Assembly (NCBI RefSeq): GCF_014905555.1
Contig: NZ_BNGS01000005.1
Location: 62,001 to 126,000 of the forward strand
Length of the DNA: 64,000 bases
Reading direction: 5' to 3'
Origin: Streptomyces sp. Y2F8-2
Lineage (GTDB): Bacteria > Actinomycetota > Actinomycetes > Streptomycetales > Streptomycetaceae
The position numbers and the translations under genes are program-made. The notes beneath the pieces were generated by a model. The model saw only the letters and a list, made by a program, of their open reading frames with translations. It did not search any database and was not told the DNA's origin. This document shows positions 34,019-42,308 of the stretch, piece by piece. The first letter of the stretch is position 1; each line of letters begins with the position of its first letter.

Positions 34019-35374
34019 ATGTCGTCGAATCCGGTCGCCGAGACCGTCGCCTCGCTGATGCCCAGGGCGAAGGAGGAGCTCACCGAGCTGGTGGCCTTCA
34101 AGTCGGTGGCGGACTTCGACCAGTTCCCGAGGAGCGAGAGCGAGGGCGCCGCGCGGTGGATCGCCGAAGCGCTCACCGCCGAGGGCTTCCAGGACGTGGC
34201 GCTGCTCGACACCCCGGACGGCACGCAGTCGGTGTACGGCTACCTGCCGGGCCCCGAGGGTGCGAAGACCGTGCTGCTCTACGCCCACTACGACGTGCAG
34301 CCGCCGCTGGACGAGGCCGGCTGGACCACGCCGCCGTTCGAGCTGACCGAGCGTGACGGCCGCTGGTACGGGCGCGGCACCGCCGACTGCAAGGGCGGCG
34401 TCATCATGCATCTGCTGGCACTGCGCGCGCTCAAGGCGAACGGCGGCGTGCCCGTGCACGTCAAGGTCATCGCCGAGGGTTCGGAGGAGCAGGGCACGGG
34501 CGGCCTGGAGCGGTACGCCGAGGAGCATCCCGACCTGCTCGCGGCCGACACGATCGTCATCGGCGACGCGGGCAACTTCCGCGCCGGCCTGCCGACCGTG
34601 ACCACCACCCTGCGCGGCATGACCCTGGTCCGCGTCCAGATCGACACCCTCGAAGGCAACCTGCACTCGGGTCAGTTCGGCGGCGCTGCGCCCGACGCGC
34701 TGGCCGCGCTGATCCGTGTGCTCGACTCGCTGCGCGCTCAGGACGGTTCGACGACCGTGGAGGGTCTCGACGGCGAGTCCCCGTGGGAGGGCCTGAGTTA
34801 CGACGAGGAGCAGTTCCGCAGGGATGCCAAGGTCCTCGACGGGGTGGAGCTGATCGGTTCCGGATCGGTCGCGGACCGCATCTGGGCGCGCCCGGCGGTG
34901 ACCGTCCTCGGCATCGACTGCCCACCGGTCGTCGGTGCGACCCCGTCGGTGCAGGCGAGTGCGCGGGCGCTGATCAGCCTCCGGGTGCCGCCGGGCGTGG
35001 ACGCGGTCGAGGCGACGAAGCTGCTCCGGGCCCACCTGGAGACGCATACGCCGTGGGGCGCGCGGGTGCGGACGGAGCAGATCGGGCAGGGCCAGCCGTT
35101 CCGCGCGGACACCTCCAGCCCGGCGTACGCGGCGATGGCCGAGGCGATGGCGGTCGCGTACCCCGGTCAGGAGATGAATTACGCGGGCCAGGGCGGCTCC
35201 ATCCCGCTCTGCAACACCCTCGCGTCGCTCTACCCGGGGGCGGAGATCCTGCTGATAGGTCTGAGCGAGCCGGAAGCCCAGATCCACGCGGTCAACGAGA
35301 GCGTGTCCCCACAGGAGTTGGAGCGGCTGTCGGTCGCGGAGGCGCTGTTCCTGCGGAACTACGCGGCGAGCTGA
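34019..35374 (+). CDS. M20 family dipeptidase/metallopeptidase
   Basis: 451 residues. Zinc-site residues appear in LLYAHYDVQPP (H90, D92), RGTADCKGG (D123), AEGSEEQGTGG (E156/E157), IGDAGN (D183) and a late His in QIHAVNES. The lid domain carries NLHSGQFGG. This is the DapE/CNDP-type M20 dipeptidase that cleaves di- and tripeptides in the cytosol. GAGGAG precedes the ATG. A peptide ABC importer is next to it on the opposite strand, so together they may serve peptide use. Confidence 0.9.
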   Translation: MSSNPVAETVASLMPRAKEELTELVAFKSVADFDQFPRSESEGAARWIAEALTAEGFQDVALLDTPDGTQSVYGYLPGPEGAKTVLLYAHYDVQPPLDEAGWTTPPFELTERDGRWYGRGTADCKGGVIMHLLALRALKANGGVPVHVKVIAEGSEEQGTGGLERYAEEHPDLLAADTIVIGDAGNFRAGLPTVTTTLRGMTLVRVQIDTLEGNLHSGQFGGAAPDALAALIRVLDSLRAQDGSTTVEGLDGESPWEGLSYDEEQFRRDAKVLDGVELIGSGSVADRIWARPAVTVLGIDCPPVVGATPSVQASARALISLRVPPGVDAVEATKLLRAHLETHTPWGARVRTEQIGQGQPFRADTSSPAYAAMAEAMAVAYPGQEMNYAGQGGSIPLCNTLASLYPGAEILLIGLSEPEAQIHAVNESVSPQELERLSVAEALFLRNYAAS

Positions 35375-35419
35375 GGCCGCCCGACGGCGACGTCCACCGT
35401 GTGGCGCGCGGAGGACGTC

Positions 35420-35453
35420 GGCGGGCGGTCTCCGTACGGTGAAGCCGCCCGCC
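35420..35453. terminator. Hairpin between the convergent dipeptidase and peptide importer genes
   Basis: GGCGGGCGG (35420-35428) pairs with CCGCCCGCC (35445-35453); the loop contains a smaller CCGTACGG palindrome. Probably a shared terminator. Confidence 0.55.
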
Positions 35454-35509
35454 CCGTCGCACGCCGAGCGCCTCACGGGCCAGGGCCTTGGGCAGGTGCC
35501 CTCACCCGG

Positions 35510-36646
35510 TCAGGAGTTCCTCTCGGTCGGTGACTTCTCCAGCGCGGCGAGGGCCGGGTCGAGGACGATGTCCTCGCCGCGTGCCTCTACTGTCGGCTCC
35601 TCGGGGAAGTGGCAGGCGGTCAGATGTCCCTCGGGGTTGGCCGTGAGGCGGACGAGCGGCGGCTCGTCGGTCGCGCACTTGTCCTGCGCCTTCCAGCAAC
35701 GGGTGCGGAAGCGGCATCCCGAGGGCGGGTCGATCGGGGACGGCACGTCGCCGGCCAGGCGGATGCGCTCGCGCCGCTCGGTGCTGTCCGGATCGGCCTC
35801 GGGAACGGCGGACAGCAGTGCGTGCGTATAGGGGTGCCGAGGCCGTGTGTAGAGCGTCTCCCGGTCGGCGACCTCGACGATCTTCCCCAGGTACATCACC
35901 GCGACCCGCTCGGAGAAGTGGCGGACGACGGCGAGGTCGTGGGCGATGAAGACGAAGGCGATGCCGAACTCCCGCTGCAGGTCCTGCAGCAGATTGACGA
36001 CCTGGGCCTGGATGGACACGTCCAGCGCCGAGACCGGTTCGTCGGCCACGATCAGCTTCGGCCGCAGGGCGAGTGCGCGGGCGATGCCGATGCGCTGGCG
36101 CTGGCCGCCGGAGAATTCGTTCGGGTAGCGGTTGTAGTGCTCGGGGTTGAGACCCACCGTCTCCAGCAGTTCCTGGGCGCGCCTCTTGTGGCCCTGTGGC
36201 GGGTTGATCCCGTTGAGCTTCATCGGAGTCTCGATGATGGTGCCGACGGTGTGCCGCGGGTTCAGCGAGGAGTACGGATCCTGGAAGATCATCTGGAGGT
36301 TCCGGCGCGCCTCCCGCATCTTCGCGACGGGTTTGTGGGTGATGTCCTCACCGTCGAACACGATGCTGCCGGCCGTGGGCTCCAGCAGCCGCGTGATCAG
36401 GCGTCCGGTCGTCGACTTGCCGCACCCGGATTCGCCGACCAGGCCCAGCGACTCGCCGGCCCTCACGGAGAAGTCGATTCCGTCGACGGCGTGCACGGCC
36501 CCTATCTGCCGCTGGAACACGATGCCCTGCCGGATCGGGAAGTGCTTCTGCAGACCACTGACCTCGAGCAGGTTCTCGCCGGCCGGCGGCTTCGCGGACG
36601 CCGGGGAAGCGAGCTCCTGCTCGGGGATGGACTGGGTGGTGCTCAC
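35510..36646 (-). CDS. Peptide ABC transporter ATP-binding protein (OppF/DppF)
   Basis: 378 residues from GTG 36646, with AGGAG 6 bases before it; a GTG at 36676 overlapping the upstream stop is the alternative. Walker A GLVGESGCGKST, signature FSGGQRQR, Walker B LIVADEPVSALD and switch HDLAVV are intact. The C-terminal oligopeptide-transporter domain has the cysteines CRFRTRCWKAQDKC and TACHF, which in this family hold an iron-sulfur cluster. Last gene of the importer operon. Confidence 0.93.
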   Translation of the reverse strand: MSTTQSIPEQELASPASAKPPAGENLLEVSGLQKHFPIRQGIVFQRQIGAVHAVDGIDFSVRAGESLGLVGESGCGKSTTGRLITRLLEPTAGSIVFDGEDITHKPVAKMREARRNLQMIFQDPYSSLNPRHTVGTIIETPMKLNGINPPQGHKRRAQELLETVGLNPEHYNRYPNEFSGGQRQRIGIARALALRPKLIVADEPVSALDVSIQAQVVNLLQDLQREFGIAFVFIAHDLAVVRHFSERVAVMYLGKIVEVADRETLYTRPRHPYTHALLSAVPEADPDSTERRERIRLAGDVPSPIDPPSGCRFRTRCWKAQDKCATDEPPLVRLTANPEGHLTACHFPEEPTVEARGEDIVLDPALAALEKSPTERNS

Positions 36647-36672
36647 GGCATGCTCCTGTTCGTCCGTCGCCG

Positions 36673-37749
36673 TCACTGCTCGGCCCCTGCGGCTCGGCCG
36701 CCGCGGATCTGCTGTTTGGTCTCTGCGGTGAGGTGGCAGGCGGCGATGTGCTCGGCGGTACCGGAGACCGCCAGCAGTTCGGGCCGCTCCACCGTGCAAC
36801 GCCCGTCGGGCACCCAGCCCTTGTAGGCGCAGCGCGGGTGGAAGGCGCAGCCGCCGGGAAGGTTGATCAGACTCGGCGGGCTGCCCGGGATCGGGTTCAG
36901 CCGCCGGGTGACGTCGTCGTGGATGTGCGGCATGGATTGGAGCAGTCCCCAGGTGTAGGGGTGCTCGGGCTGCTTCAGCACGTCCCGCACGGTGCCGTAC
37001 TCGATCCGACGGCCGCCGTACATGACCAGGATGTCGTCGGCGATGTCGGCCACCACGCCGAGGTCGTGGGTGATGATGATGACGGCGGAGCCGAACTCCT
37101 CCTGCAGGTCGCGGATCAGGTCCAGGATCTGCGCCTGGACGGTGACGTCGAGGGCGGTGGTCGGCTCGTCGGCGATGAGCAGCGCGGGGTCGCAGACCAG
37201 GGACATGGCGATCATGGCGCGCTGTCGCATTCCGCCGGAGAACTGGTGCGGGTAGTCCTTCACCCGCCGCTCGGGCTGCGGTATGCCGACCCGCTTCAAC
37301 ATCTCCACGGCGCGGTCCTTGGCCTCCTTCTTGGAGACCTTGTGGTGCACCCGGTAGGCCTCGGCGATCTGGGCGCCGACGGTGAAGAACGGGTGCAGCG
37401 CGGACAGCGGGTCCTGGAAGATCATGGAGACCGTGTCGCCGCGCAGCTCCCGCATCTCGTTCTCGGGCAGGGCGACGAGTTCCCTGCCCTCCATCCAGAT
37501 CTCCCCGGAGACCCGGGCGCGCGTGCCTTTGTGCAACCCGAGCAGGGCCAGTGAGGTCACCGACTTGCCCGAGCCGGATTCACCGACGATGCCGAGGGTC
37601 TGGCCCTTCTCCAGGGTGAAGGACACTCCGTCGACGGACTTGACGAGGCCGTCCTCGGTCGGAAAGTGCACGCGCAGGTCCCGCACGTCGAGGAAGGAGG
37701 AGGGCGCGGGCGCGACGTCCGCGGGCTGTGGCGAGGTCTGCAGGGACAC
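36673..37749 (-). CDS. Peptide ABC transporter ATP-binding protein (OppD/DppD)
   Basis: 358 residues from GTG 37749 (AAGGAAA upstream). Walker A GIVGESGSGKSVT, signature FSGGMRQR, Walker B LLIADEPTTALDVTVQ and H-loop THDLGVV. The C-terminal oligo_HPY domain contains CAFHPRCAYKGWVPDGRC and AACH. It works as a heterodimer with the OppF-like subunit. The open frame continues upstream of 37749 only as an antisense-type shadow through the permease end. Confidence 0.93.
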   Translation of the reverse strand: MSLQTSPQPADVAPAPSSFLDVRDLRVHFPTEDGLVKSVDGVSFTLEKGQTLGIVGESGSGKSVTSLALLGLHKGTRARVSGEIWMEGRELVALPENEMRELRGDTVSMIFQDPLSALHPFFTVGAQIAEAYRVHHKVSKKEAKDRAVEMLKRVGIPQPERRVKDYPHQFSGGMRQRAMIAMSLVCDPALLIADEPTTALDVTVQAQILDLIRDLQEEFGSAVIIITHDLGVVADIADDILVMYGGRRIEYGTVRDVLKQPEHPYTWGLLQSMPHIHDDVTRRLNPIPGSPPSLINLPGGCAFHPRCAYKGWVPDGRCTVERPELLAVSGTAEHIAACHLTAETKQQIRGGRAAGAEQ

Positions 37750-37781
37750 TGGTGTTTCCTTGGGGGCTGCGGGGTCGGGTG

Positions 37782-38774
37782 TCAGGCGAGGCGTACGCGG
37801 GGGTCGACGAGGCCGTACACCAGGTCCACCACCACATTGGCGAGGACGACGAACGTGGCGGCGAAGAGGGTGGTGCCGAGGATGACGGGCAGGTCGGAGT
37901 TCTCCACCGAGTTCACCGCCAGCTTGCCGATGCCGTTGATGCCGAACACCGACTCGGTGATGACCGCGGAGCCGCCGATGAGCGAGCCGACATCCATGCC
38001 GAAGATGGTGATGATCGGCGTGATCGCGGCGCGCAGCCCGTGTTTGAGGACGACCGTGCCGGCCGGCAGCCCCTTGGCCCGGGCGGTGCGCATGTAGTCC
38101 TCGCTGAAGACCTCCAGCATGGAGGAGCGAGTGAGCCGGGTGTAGAAGGCGAGGTAGACGATGACCAGGGTCGCCCACGGCAGAAGGAGCCCCTGGAACC
38201 ACGCCACCGGGTCCTGGGTGACGGGGGTGTAGCCGGAGGCGGGCAGGATCTGCCACTTGTCGACGAACACGAAGAGCAGCAGCAGGCCGACGAAGTAGAT
38301 CTGCGTGGAGACACCGACCAGCGCCAGTCCGACCGCCGCCTTGTCGACGGCTTTCCCCCTGCGCACCGCGGCCGCCGTGCCCAGGCCGACGCCCAGGACC
38401 AGGAAGGCCACCGCTGCGCCGGCGCCGAGTGAGAGGTCCGCCGGGAAGTCCTGCAGCAGTGTGGTCAGGACGGGGGTGTCGGTCTGGAAGGAGACCCCGA
38501 GGCAGGGCGCGCCGCAGTGGATGCGCATGCTCTGGTCGCCGTAGTCGCGGCCGACGAAGAGCCCCTTGAAGAACTCCCAGAACTGCGTCGTGGTGCTCCG
38601 GTCGAGGCCCAGCGAATGCTTGATCTCCGAGAGGCGGGAGGGGGAACAGGTCTTTCCGCAGGCCAGGAGTGCGGGGTCGGAGGGCAGCGCGAAGAAGATG
38701 AAGAAGGTGATCACGCTGATCACGAGCAGGATCACGGCCGCTGCCAGCAAGCGGCGGATGAGATAACGAAGCAT
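37782..38774 (-). CDS. Peptide ABC transporter permease (OppB/DppB)
   Basis: 330 residues with six membrane helices. It starts MLRYLIRRLLAAAVILLVISVITFFIFFALPSDP, the N-terminal signature of the DppB subunit. The EAA loop MLEVFSEDYMRTARAKGLPAGTVVLKHGLRAAITPIITIFG couples to the ATPases. An unusually long extracytoplasmic loop (about 36-95) has cysteine pairs (CGKTC and CGAPC) that might form disulfides. It lies 137 bases downstream of the binding-protein gene, after a hairpin. Confidence 0.93.
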   Translation of the reverse strand: MLRYLIRRLLAAAVILLVISVITFFIFFALPSDPALLACGKTCSPSRLSEIKHSLGLDRSTTTQFWEFFKGLFVGRDYGDQSMRIHCGAPCLGVSFQTDTPVLTTLLQDFPADLSLGAGAAVAFLVLGVGLGTAAAVRRGKAVDKAAVGLALVGVSTQIYFVGLLLLFVFVDKWQILPASGYTPVTQDPVAWFQGLLLPWATLVIVYLAFYTRLTRSSMLEVFSEDYMRTARAKGLPAGTVVLKHGLRAAITPIITIFGMDVGSLIGGSAVITESVFGINGIGKLAVNSVENSDLPVILGTTLFAATFVVLANVVVDLVYGLVDPRVRLA

Positions 38775-38872
38775 GTCGTGCTGGGACCTGGGGGGTGCCC
38801 GGTCCGCCTCCCTCTAGCTGTGGGCCGGTGGGGTGGTGCCTGCGCCCGGTTGGGCCGGACGCGGATGGGGTG

Positions 38873-38903
38873 GCCCCGCCGACGGCTGAACCGTCGGCGG
38901 GGC
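38873..38903. terminator. Hairpin between the binding-protein and DppB-like genes
   Basis: A perfect 13-bp stem (38873-38885 with 38891-38903) and 5-base loop, 8 bases after the binding-protein stop. Inside an operon such a hairpin acts as a partial terminator or 3' stabiliser and raises binding-protein mRNA relative to the permease. Confidence 0.7.
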
Positions 38904-38911
38904 GACCGGGG

Positions 38912-40579
38912 TCACTGCTTGACGTAGACGTGCACGAGGCTGGGCTCGGCCATGATGGTGTCCGGGATGACCCCGCCCACCTTGGAGCCGCTGATGGCGC
39001 TGAACTTCATGTACATGAGCGGGACGACAGCGGCGTCCTTCATGATCTGCTCGTCCAGGTCCCCGTAAGCGGCGTTGCGCTGCGAGATGTCGGCCATCTT
39101 GGAAATCTTGGTGATCTGCGCATTGACGTTCGGGTCGTTCAGGTACGACAGGTCCTGGTTGGCCTGTGGGTTCTGCGCGATGAGATCACCGTTGAACAGG
39201 GTGGGGAGCACGGTGGAGGCGTTCGGCCAGTCCGCGATCCAGTCGCCCCAGGTGAGGTCGTACTGGTTCTTGATGTTGTTGACGGTGTTGAAATAGTTCG
39301 CCACCTGCATCGGGACGAGGTTCACCGTGATGCCGATCGCCGCGAGGGAGGTCTTCACCGCGTCACCGAAGTGCTCCTGGGTGGGCGTGTTCTCGATCGC
39401 CATCGACATGGTCGGCTTCGGGTCGCCGGCCTGCTTCATCAGCGCCTTGGCCTTGGTGAGGTCACCGGCCGGGTTGGTGCTGTACAGGTTGAACTTCTTG
39501 TAACCGCCGACGCCGGGGCTCAGCATCGTGCTCGCGTAGTCGCCGTACGCCTCGCCGCCGAAGGCGCCGCGGACGGTGGTCTTGTCGATCGCGTACTCGA
39601 TCGCCTCGCGGACCCTGATGTCCTTGACCGTCCGGGTGTTGATCGCCAGGTAGTTGATGCCCGGAGCGGCGTTGTTGTAGTAACGCGACTTGATCGCCGG
39701 GTCGTTGGCGAACGAGTTGAGGTCGGAGCCGGCGAGCGGGTACTGCTCGATCGAGGTCTGGGCGACTCCGCCGTCCGACTTGATCTGCTGGTCGATGGCC
39801 GCCTGGTCCTGGCCGAACTTGAAGTCGAACTCCTCGACGTTCTGCTGGCGGATCGGGTCGGTCGACTGCTGCCAGTACTTGTTCTTGACGAGGACGAGTT
39901 CCTTGTTCTTGGTGTACGACTTGATCATGTACGGGCCGTCGGACCAGACGTGCGTGTCGTATGTCGAGCCCGTGTCATGGGCCTTGGGCACCGCCGACCA
40001 CCCGGACATGGCCGTCGTCTCGTTGAAGTCGGCGACCGGCTGGTCGAGGTGGAAGACGATGGTGTACTGGTCCGGCGTCTGGATGGAGTCGAGCTGCTTG
40101 CCGCTGTAGGGGCCCTTGTAGTCCCTGCCGCCGACGAGCCACTGCGCCGCGTACGGCGGGCCGCCGTTGATGTCGCCGGAAAAGGCGCGCTCCACGCCGT
40201 ACTTGACGTCCTGGGCGGTGACGTCGGTGCCGTCCTGCCACTTGACTCCGTGGCGCAGGTGGAAGGTCCACACCGTGTCGCCCTTGCTGGGTGTTCCCGT
40301 GTCGGTGGCGAGGTCACCGACCAGCTTCGGCGTGGAGCCCGTCTCGTCCCATCCGGTGAGGGTGCGGACGAACAGCTCGTCCGTGCTCTGCCCCTCGGTC
40401 GTGTAGGTGCGCTGCGGGTCGGTGTGGTCGAAGTCCGACTCGTCGAGGACCGTCAGCGTGCCGCCCTTGACCGGGGCACTGCTGCTGGTGTTGCTCGAGG
40501 AACCACCGCACGCGGTGGCCCCGAGTGCTATCGCCACGGCAGAGGCCGTAAGAGCGACCGTGCGCGTTCTGCGCATCAT
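38912..40579 (-). CDS. Peptide ABC transporter substrate-binding lipoprotein (family 5)
   Basis: 555 residues. A type II signal peptide, MMRRTRTVALTASAVAIALG followed by the lipobox ATAC (Cys24), anchors it outside the membrane. The SBP_bac_5 fold is shown by TPKLVGDLATDTGTPSKGDTVWTFHLRHGVKWQDGTDVTAQDVKYGVERA and YTIVFHLDQPVADFNE. It delivers di- or oligopeptides (or similar ligands) to the permease pair. GGAG precedes the ATG. It sits between the two permease genes, an order different from the classical binding protein-first operon. Confidence 0.95.
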   Translation of the reverse strand: MMRRTRTVALTASAVAIALGATACGGSSSNTSSSAPVKGGTLTVLDESDFDHTDPQRTYTTEGQSTDELFVRTLTGWDETGSTPKLVGDLATDTGTPSKGDTVWTFHLRHGVKWQDGTDVTAQDVKYGVERAFSGDINGGPPYAAQWLVGGRDYKGPYSGKQLDSIQTPDQYTIVFHLDQPVADFNETTAMSGWSAVPKAHDTGSTYDTHVWSDGPYMIKSYTKNKELVLVKNKYWQQSTDPIRQQNVEEFDFKFGQDQAAIDQQIKSDGGVAQTSIEQYPLAGSDLNSFANDPAIKSRYYNNAAPGINYLAINTRTVKDIRVREAIEYAIDKTTVRGAFGGEAYGDYASTMLSPGVGGYKKFNLYSTNPAGDLTKAKALMKQAGDPKPTMSMAIENTPTQEHFGDAVKTSLAAIGITVNLVPMQVANYFNTVNNIKNQYDLTWGDWIADWPNASTVLPTLFNGDLIAQNPQANQDLSYLNDPNVNAQITKISKMADISQRNAAYGDLDEQIMKDAAVVPLMYMKFSAISGSKVGGVIPDTIMAEPSLVHVYVKQ

Positions 40580-40661
40580 CTGGGAACTCCGTTCTTGTCA
40601 TGGGCTCGGCCTCGGCAGTCGTTCGTGGGACGGCCTGTGCCGACACTCGAAGGGCAGCGCG

Positions 40662-41693
40662 TCAGCTGCGGTTGGCGCGGGGGTCGAGGGCGTCCCGGAC
40701 CCCGTCCCCCAGGAGGTTGAGCGCCAGCACGAGGATCAGGAGCAGGACGCCGGGGATGAACAGGTACATCGGGTCCTGCAGGAAGAACTCGGACGCGTCC
40801 GAGAGGAGGGCTCCCCAGTCCGGAGCGGGCGGAATGACGCCGACGCCCAGATAGGACAGGGCCGCCTCGGTGGAGATGTTCTGCGGGACGGCGAGGGCGA
40901 AGGAGATCAGGATCGGCGCCCACAGATTGGGCAGCAGCTGGCGGAAGAGGATGTGCCGCCGGCCGGCGCTCATGATCCGCGCGGCGTCGACGAACTCCCG
41001 CTCGCGCAGGGACAGCACCTGACCGCGCACCAGGCGGGCGGTGTAGGCCCAGGCGAAGACCGCGATGGTGAGGACCAGGACCAGCAGCCGGAGGTTCTCG
41101 TCCGTCCCGCCGTGGCTGTTGGTCTGCAGCGCGTTCTGGATCACCGGGGTGAGCGCGATGATGAACAGCAGCTGCGGGAAGGCCAGCATGACGTCCATGA
41201 CCCGCGACAGGGCGGAGTCGATCCAGCCGCCGAAGTACCCGGCCGCCAGCCCGGCCACGACGCCGACCACGGTGGACACCACCGCCGACGCGAAACCAAC
41301 GAAGAGCGAGGTGCGCAGGCCGTAGACGATCCGGGCGAAGATGTCGTACCCCGTACCCGGCTCGACGCCGAGCAGGTGCTTGAGGCTGATTCCGCCCAGT
41401 GATCCGTACGGCTGGTTGCCCGTGTCCGGGTTGATCGCCTTGGAGTCCGGGGTGATCGGTCCCCAGCCGGTGAGCGCGGTGAGCGCCGGGGCCAGCAGCG
41501 CGACCACGATGAACAGCAGGGTGATCACCAGCGCGATCATCGTGATCTTGTCCCGCCTGATGCGCCTCCAGGCCGTCCTGGCGGGTGAGCGGCCCTCGAC
41601 TGCCGTGCCGCCGGGCAGGGAGTCCTGCGACGGTTCGCCGGCCGGGAGCGTGGTATCGCCGACGGCCTGGACCGACTGGTGTTGCGTGGTCAT
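40662..41693 (-). CDS. Peptide ABC transporter permease (OppC/DppC)
   Basis: 343 residues. A 45-residue hydrophilic head, then ARTAWRRIRRDKITMIALVITLLFIVVALLAP, the OppC_N signature, a long periplasmic loop and five further helices. The coupling loop is EREFVDAARIMSAGRRHILFRQLLPNLWAPI. First gene of the five-gene importer; the operon promoter should lie in 41694-42308. It has GGGAAG about 10 bases upstream and overlaps a 48-codon upstream reading frame by ATGA. Confidence 0.93.
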   Translation of the reverse strand: MTTQHQSVQAVGDTTLPAGEPSQDSLPGGTAVEGRSPARTAWRRIRRDKITMIALVITLLFIVVALLAPALTALTGWGPITPDSKAINPDTGNQPYGSLGGISLKHLLGVEPGTGYDIFARIVYGLRTSLFVGFASAVVSTVVGVVAGLAAGYFGGWIDSALSRVMDVMLAFPQLLFIIALTPVIQNALQTNSHGGTDENLRLLVLVLTIAVFAWAYTARLVRGQVLSLREREFVDAARIMSAGRRHILFRQLLPNLWAPILISFALAVPQNISTEAALSYLGVGVIPPAPDWGALLSDASEFFLQDPMYLFIPGVLLLILVLALNLLGDGVRDALDPRANRS

Positions 41694-41836
41694 CGTATGG
41701 ACTTCCCGGAGGTGAGCTGGGGCCGCCGCGAGGATCTTCCGTCCGGCTCACCCACGGCCTTCGCGCAGGTCTCGTCGGCGGCGGGCAGGCGGACCGGGGT
41801 CGGGCGCGTGGTCGCCGTCGTGGTCGAACTCGTCAT
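41690..41836 (-). CDS. Possible 48-residue leader reading frame before the dppC-like gene
   Basis: From ATG 41836 the frame reads MTSSTTTATTRPTPVRLPAA and on to a TGA that overlaps the permease ATG (ATGA at 41690-41693). It has an AGGGGCAG sequence 6-13 bases upstream. The peptide is low in complexity and has no known domain. The stop-start overlap with the operon is the only support, so it may be chance. Confidence 0.25.
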   Translation of the reverse strand: MTSSTTTATTRPTPVRLPAADETCAKAVGEPDGRSSRRPQLTSGKSIR

Positions 41837-42308
41837 GGCGGTTCTGCCCCTGAATGCAGGAGTTGGCTGGCGGCCGGTGCCGGCGCCAGGAGACTGAGCG
41901 GACTTTCGCAACCCTGCGCGAGCTCGGTCAACACCGATAAGGCACCGAAAGGGGACTGTTTACCCGAATGGACAAGGCTTGACGGATGCGGGATGCGGGA
42001 TGCGGGGTTAGCCCTGCTGTGAATACATCGCGAGAGTTTCTTGGCCATCGATTGGCGCAACGCTGCGTGGACAGGTCGGACACGCCCGGCTCACGGGGCG
42101 GGCCATTGGGCCCTTGGCTCGATCGTCGCCGCAGGTGGTGAGGTTCCTCGAACCCTTCTGCCCCGTCTTTGAGTTGATATTCACACCCGGACGGGGCAGG
42201 CGGCCTCACGCTTCTTCGGGAACTCTACGATCCCAGCGAAATCGCCGGGCATCATTAAGAATTCTCATAATTGCCGCCGTCGTCCGGGGGCAGGCGGGTC
42301 ATCGGCTC
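41837..42308. other. Promoter region of the peptide importer operon
   Basis: Over 450 bases with no convincing gene, lower GC than the surroundings and no obvious hairpin. On the minus strand a TTGACC occurs near 41930, but its -10 is not clear. It includes a GGATGCG triplet repeat. Confidence 0.4.
41984..42004. repeat. Heptamer GGATGCG, three tandem copies
   Basis: Exact GGATGCG at 41984-41990, 41991-41997 and 41998-42004, upstream of the importer operon. A simple repeat; a role in regulation is not shown. Confidence 0.7.

Noticed and set aside
41928..42209. 93-codon minus-strand frame upstream of the peptide importer
   Set aside because: No ribosome site, poor coding bias and no recognisable domain; treated as promoter region.
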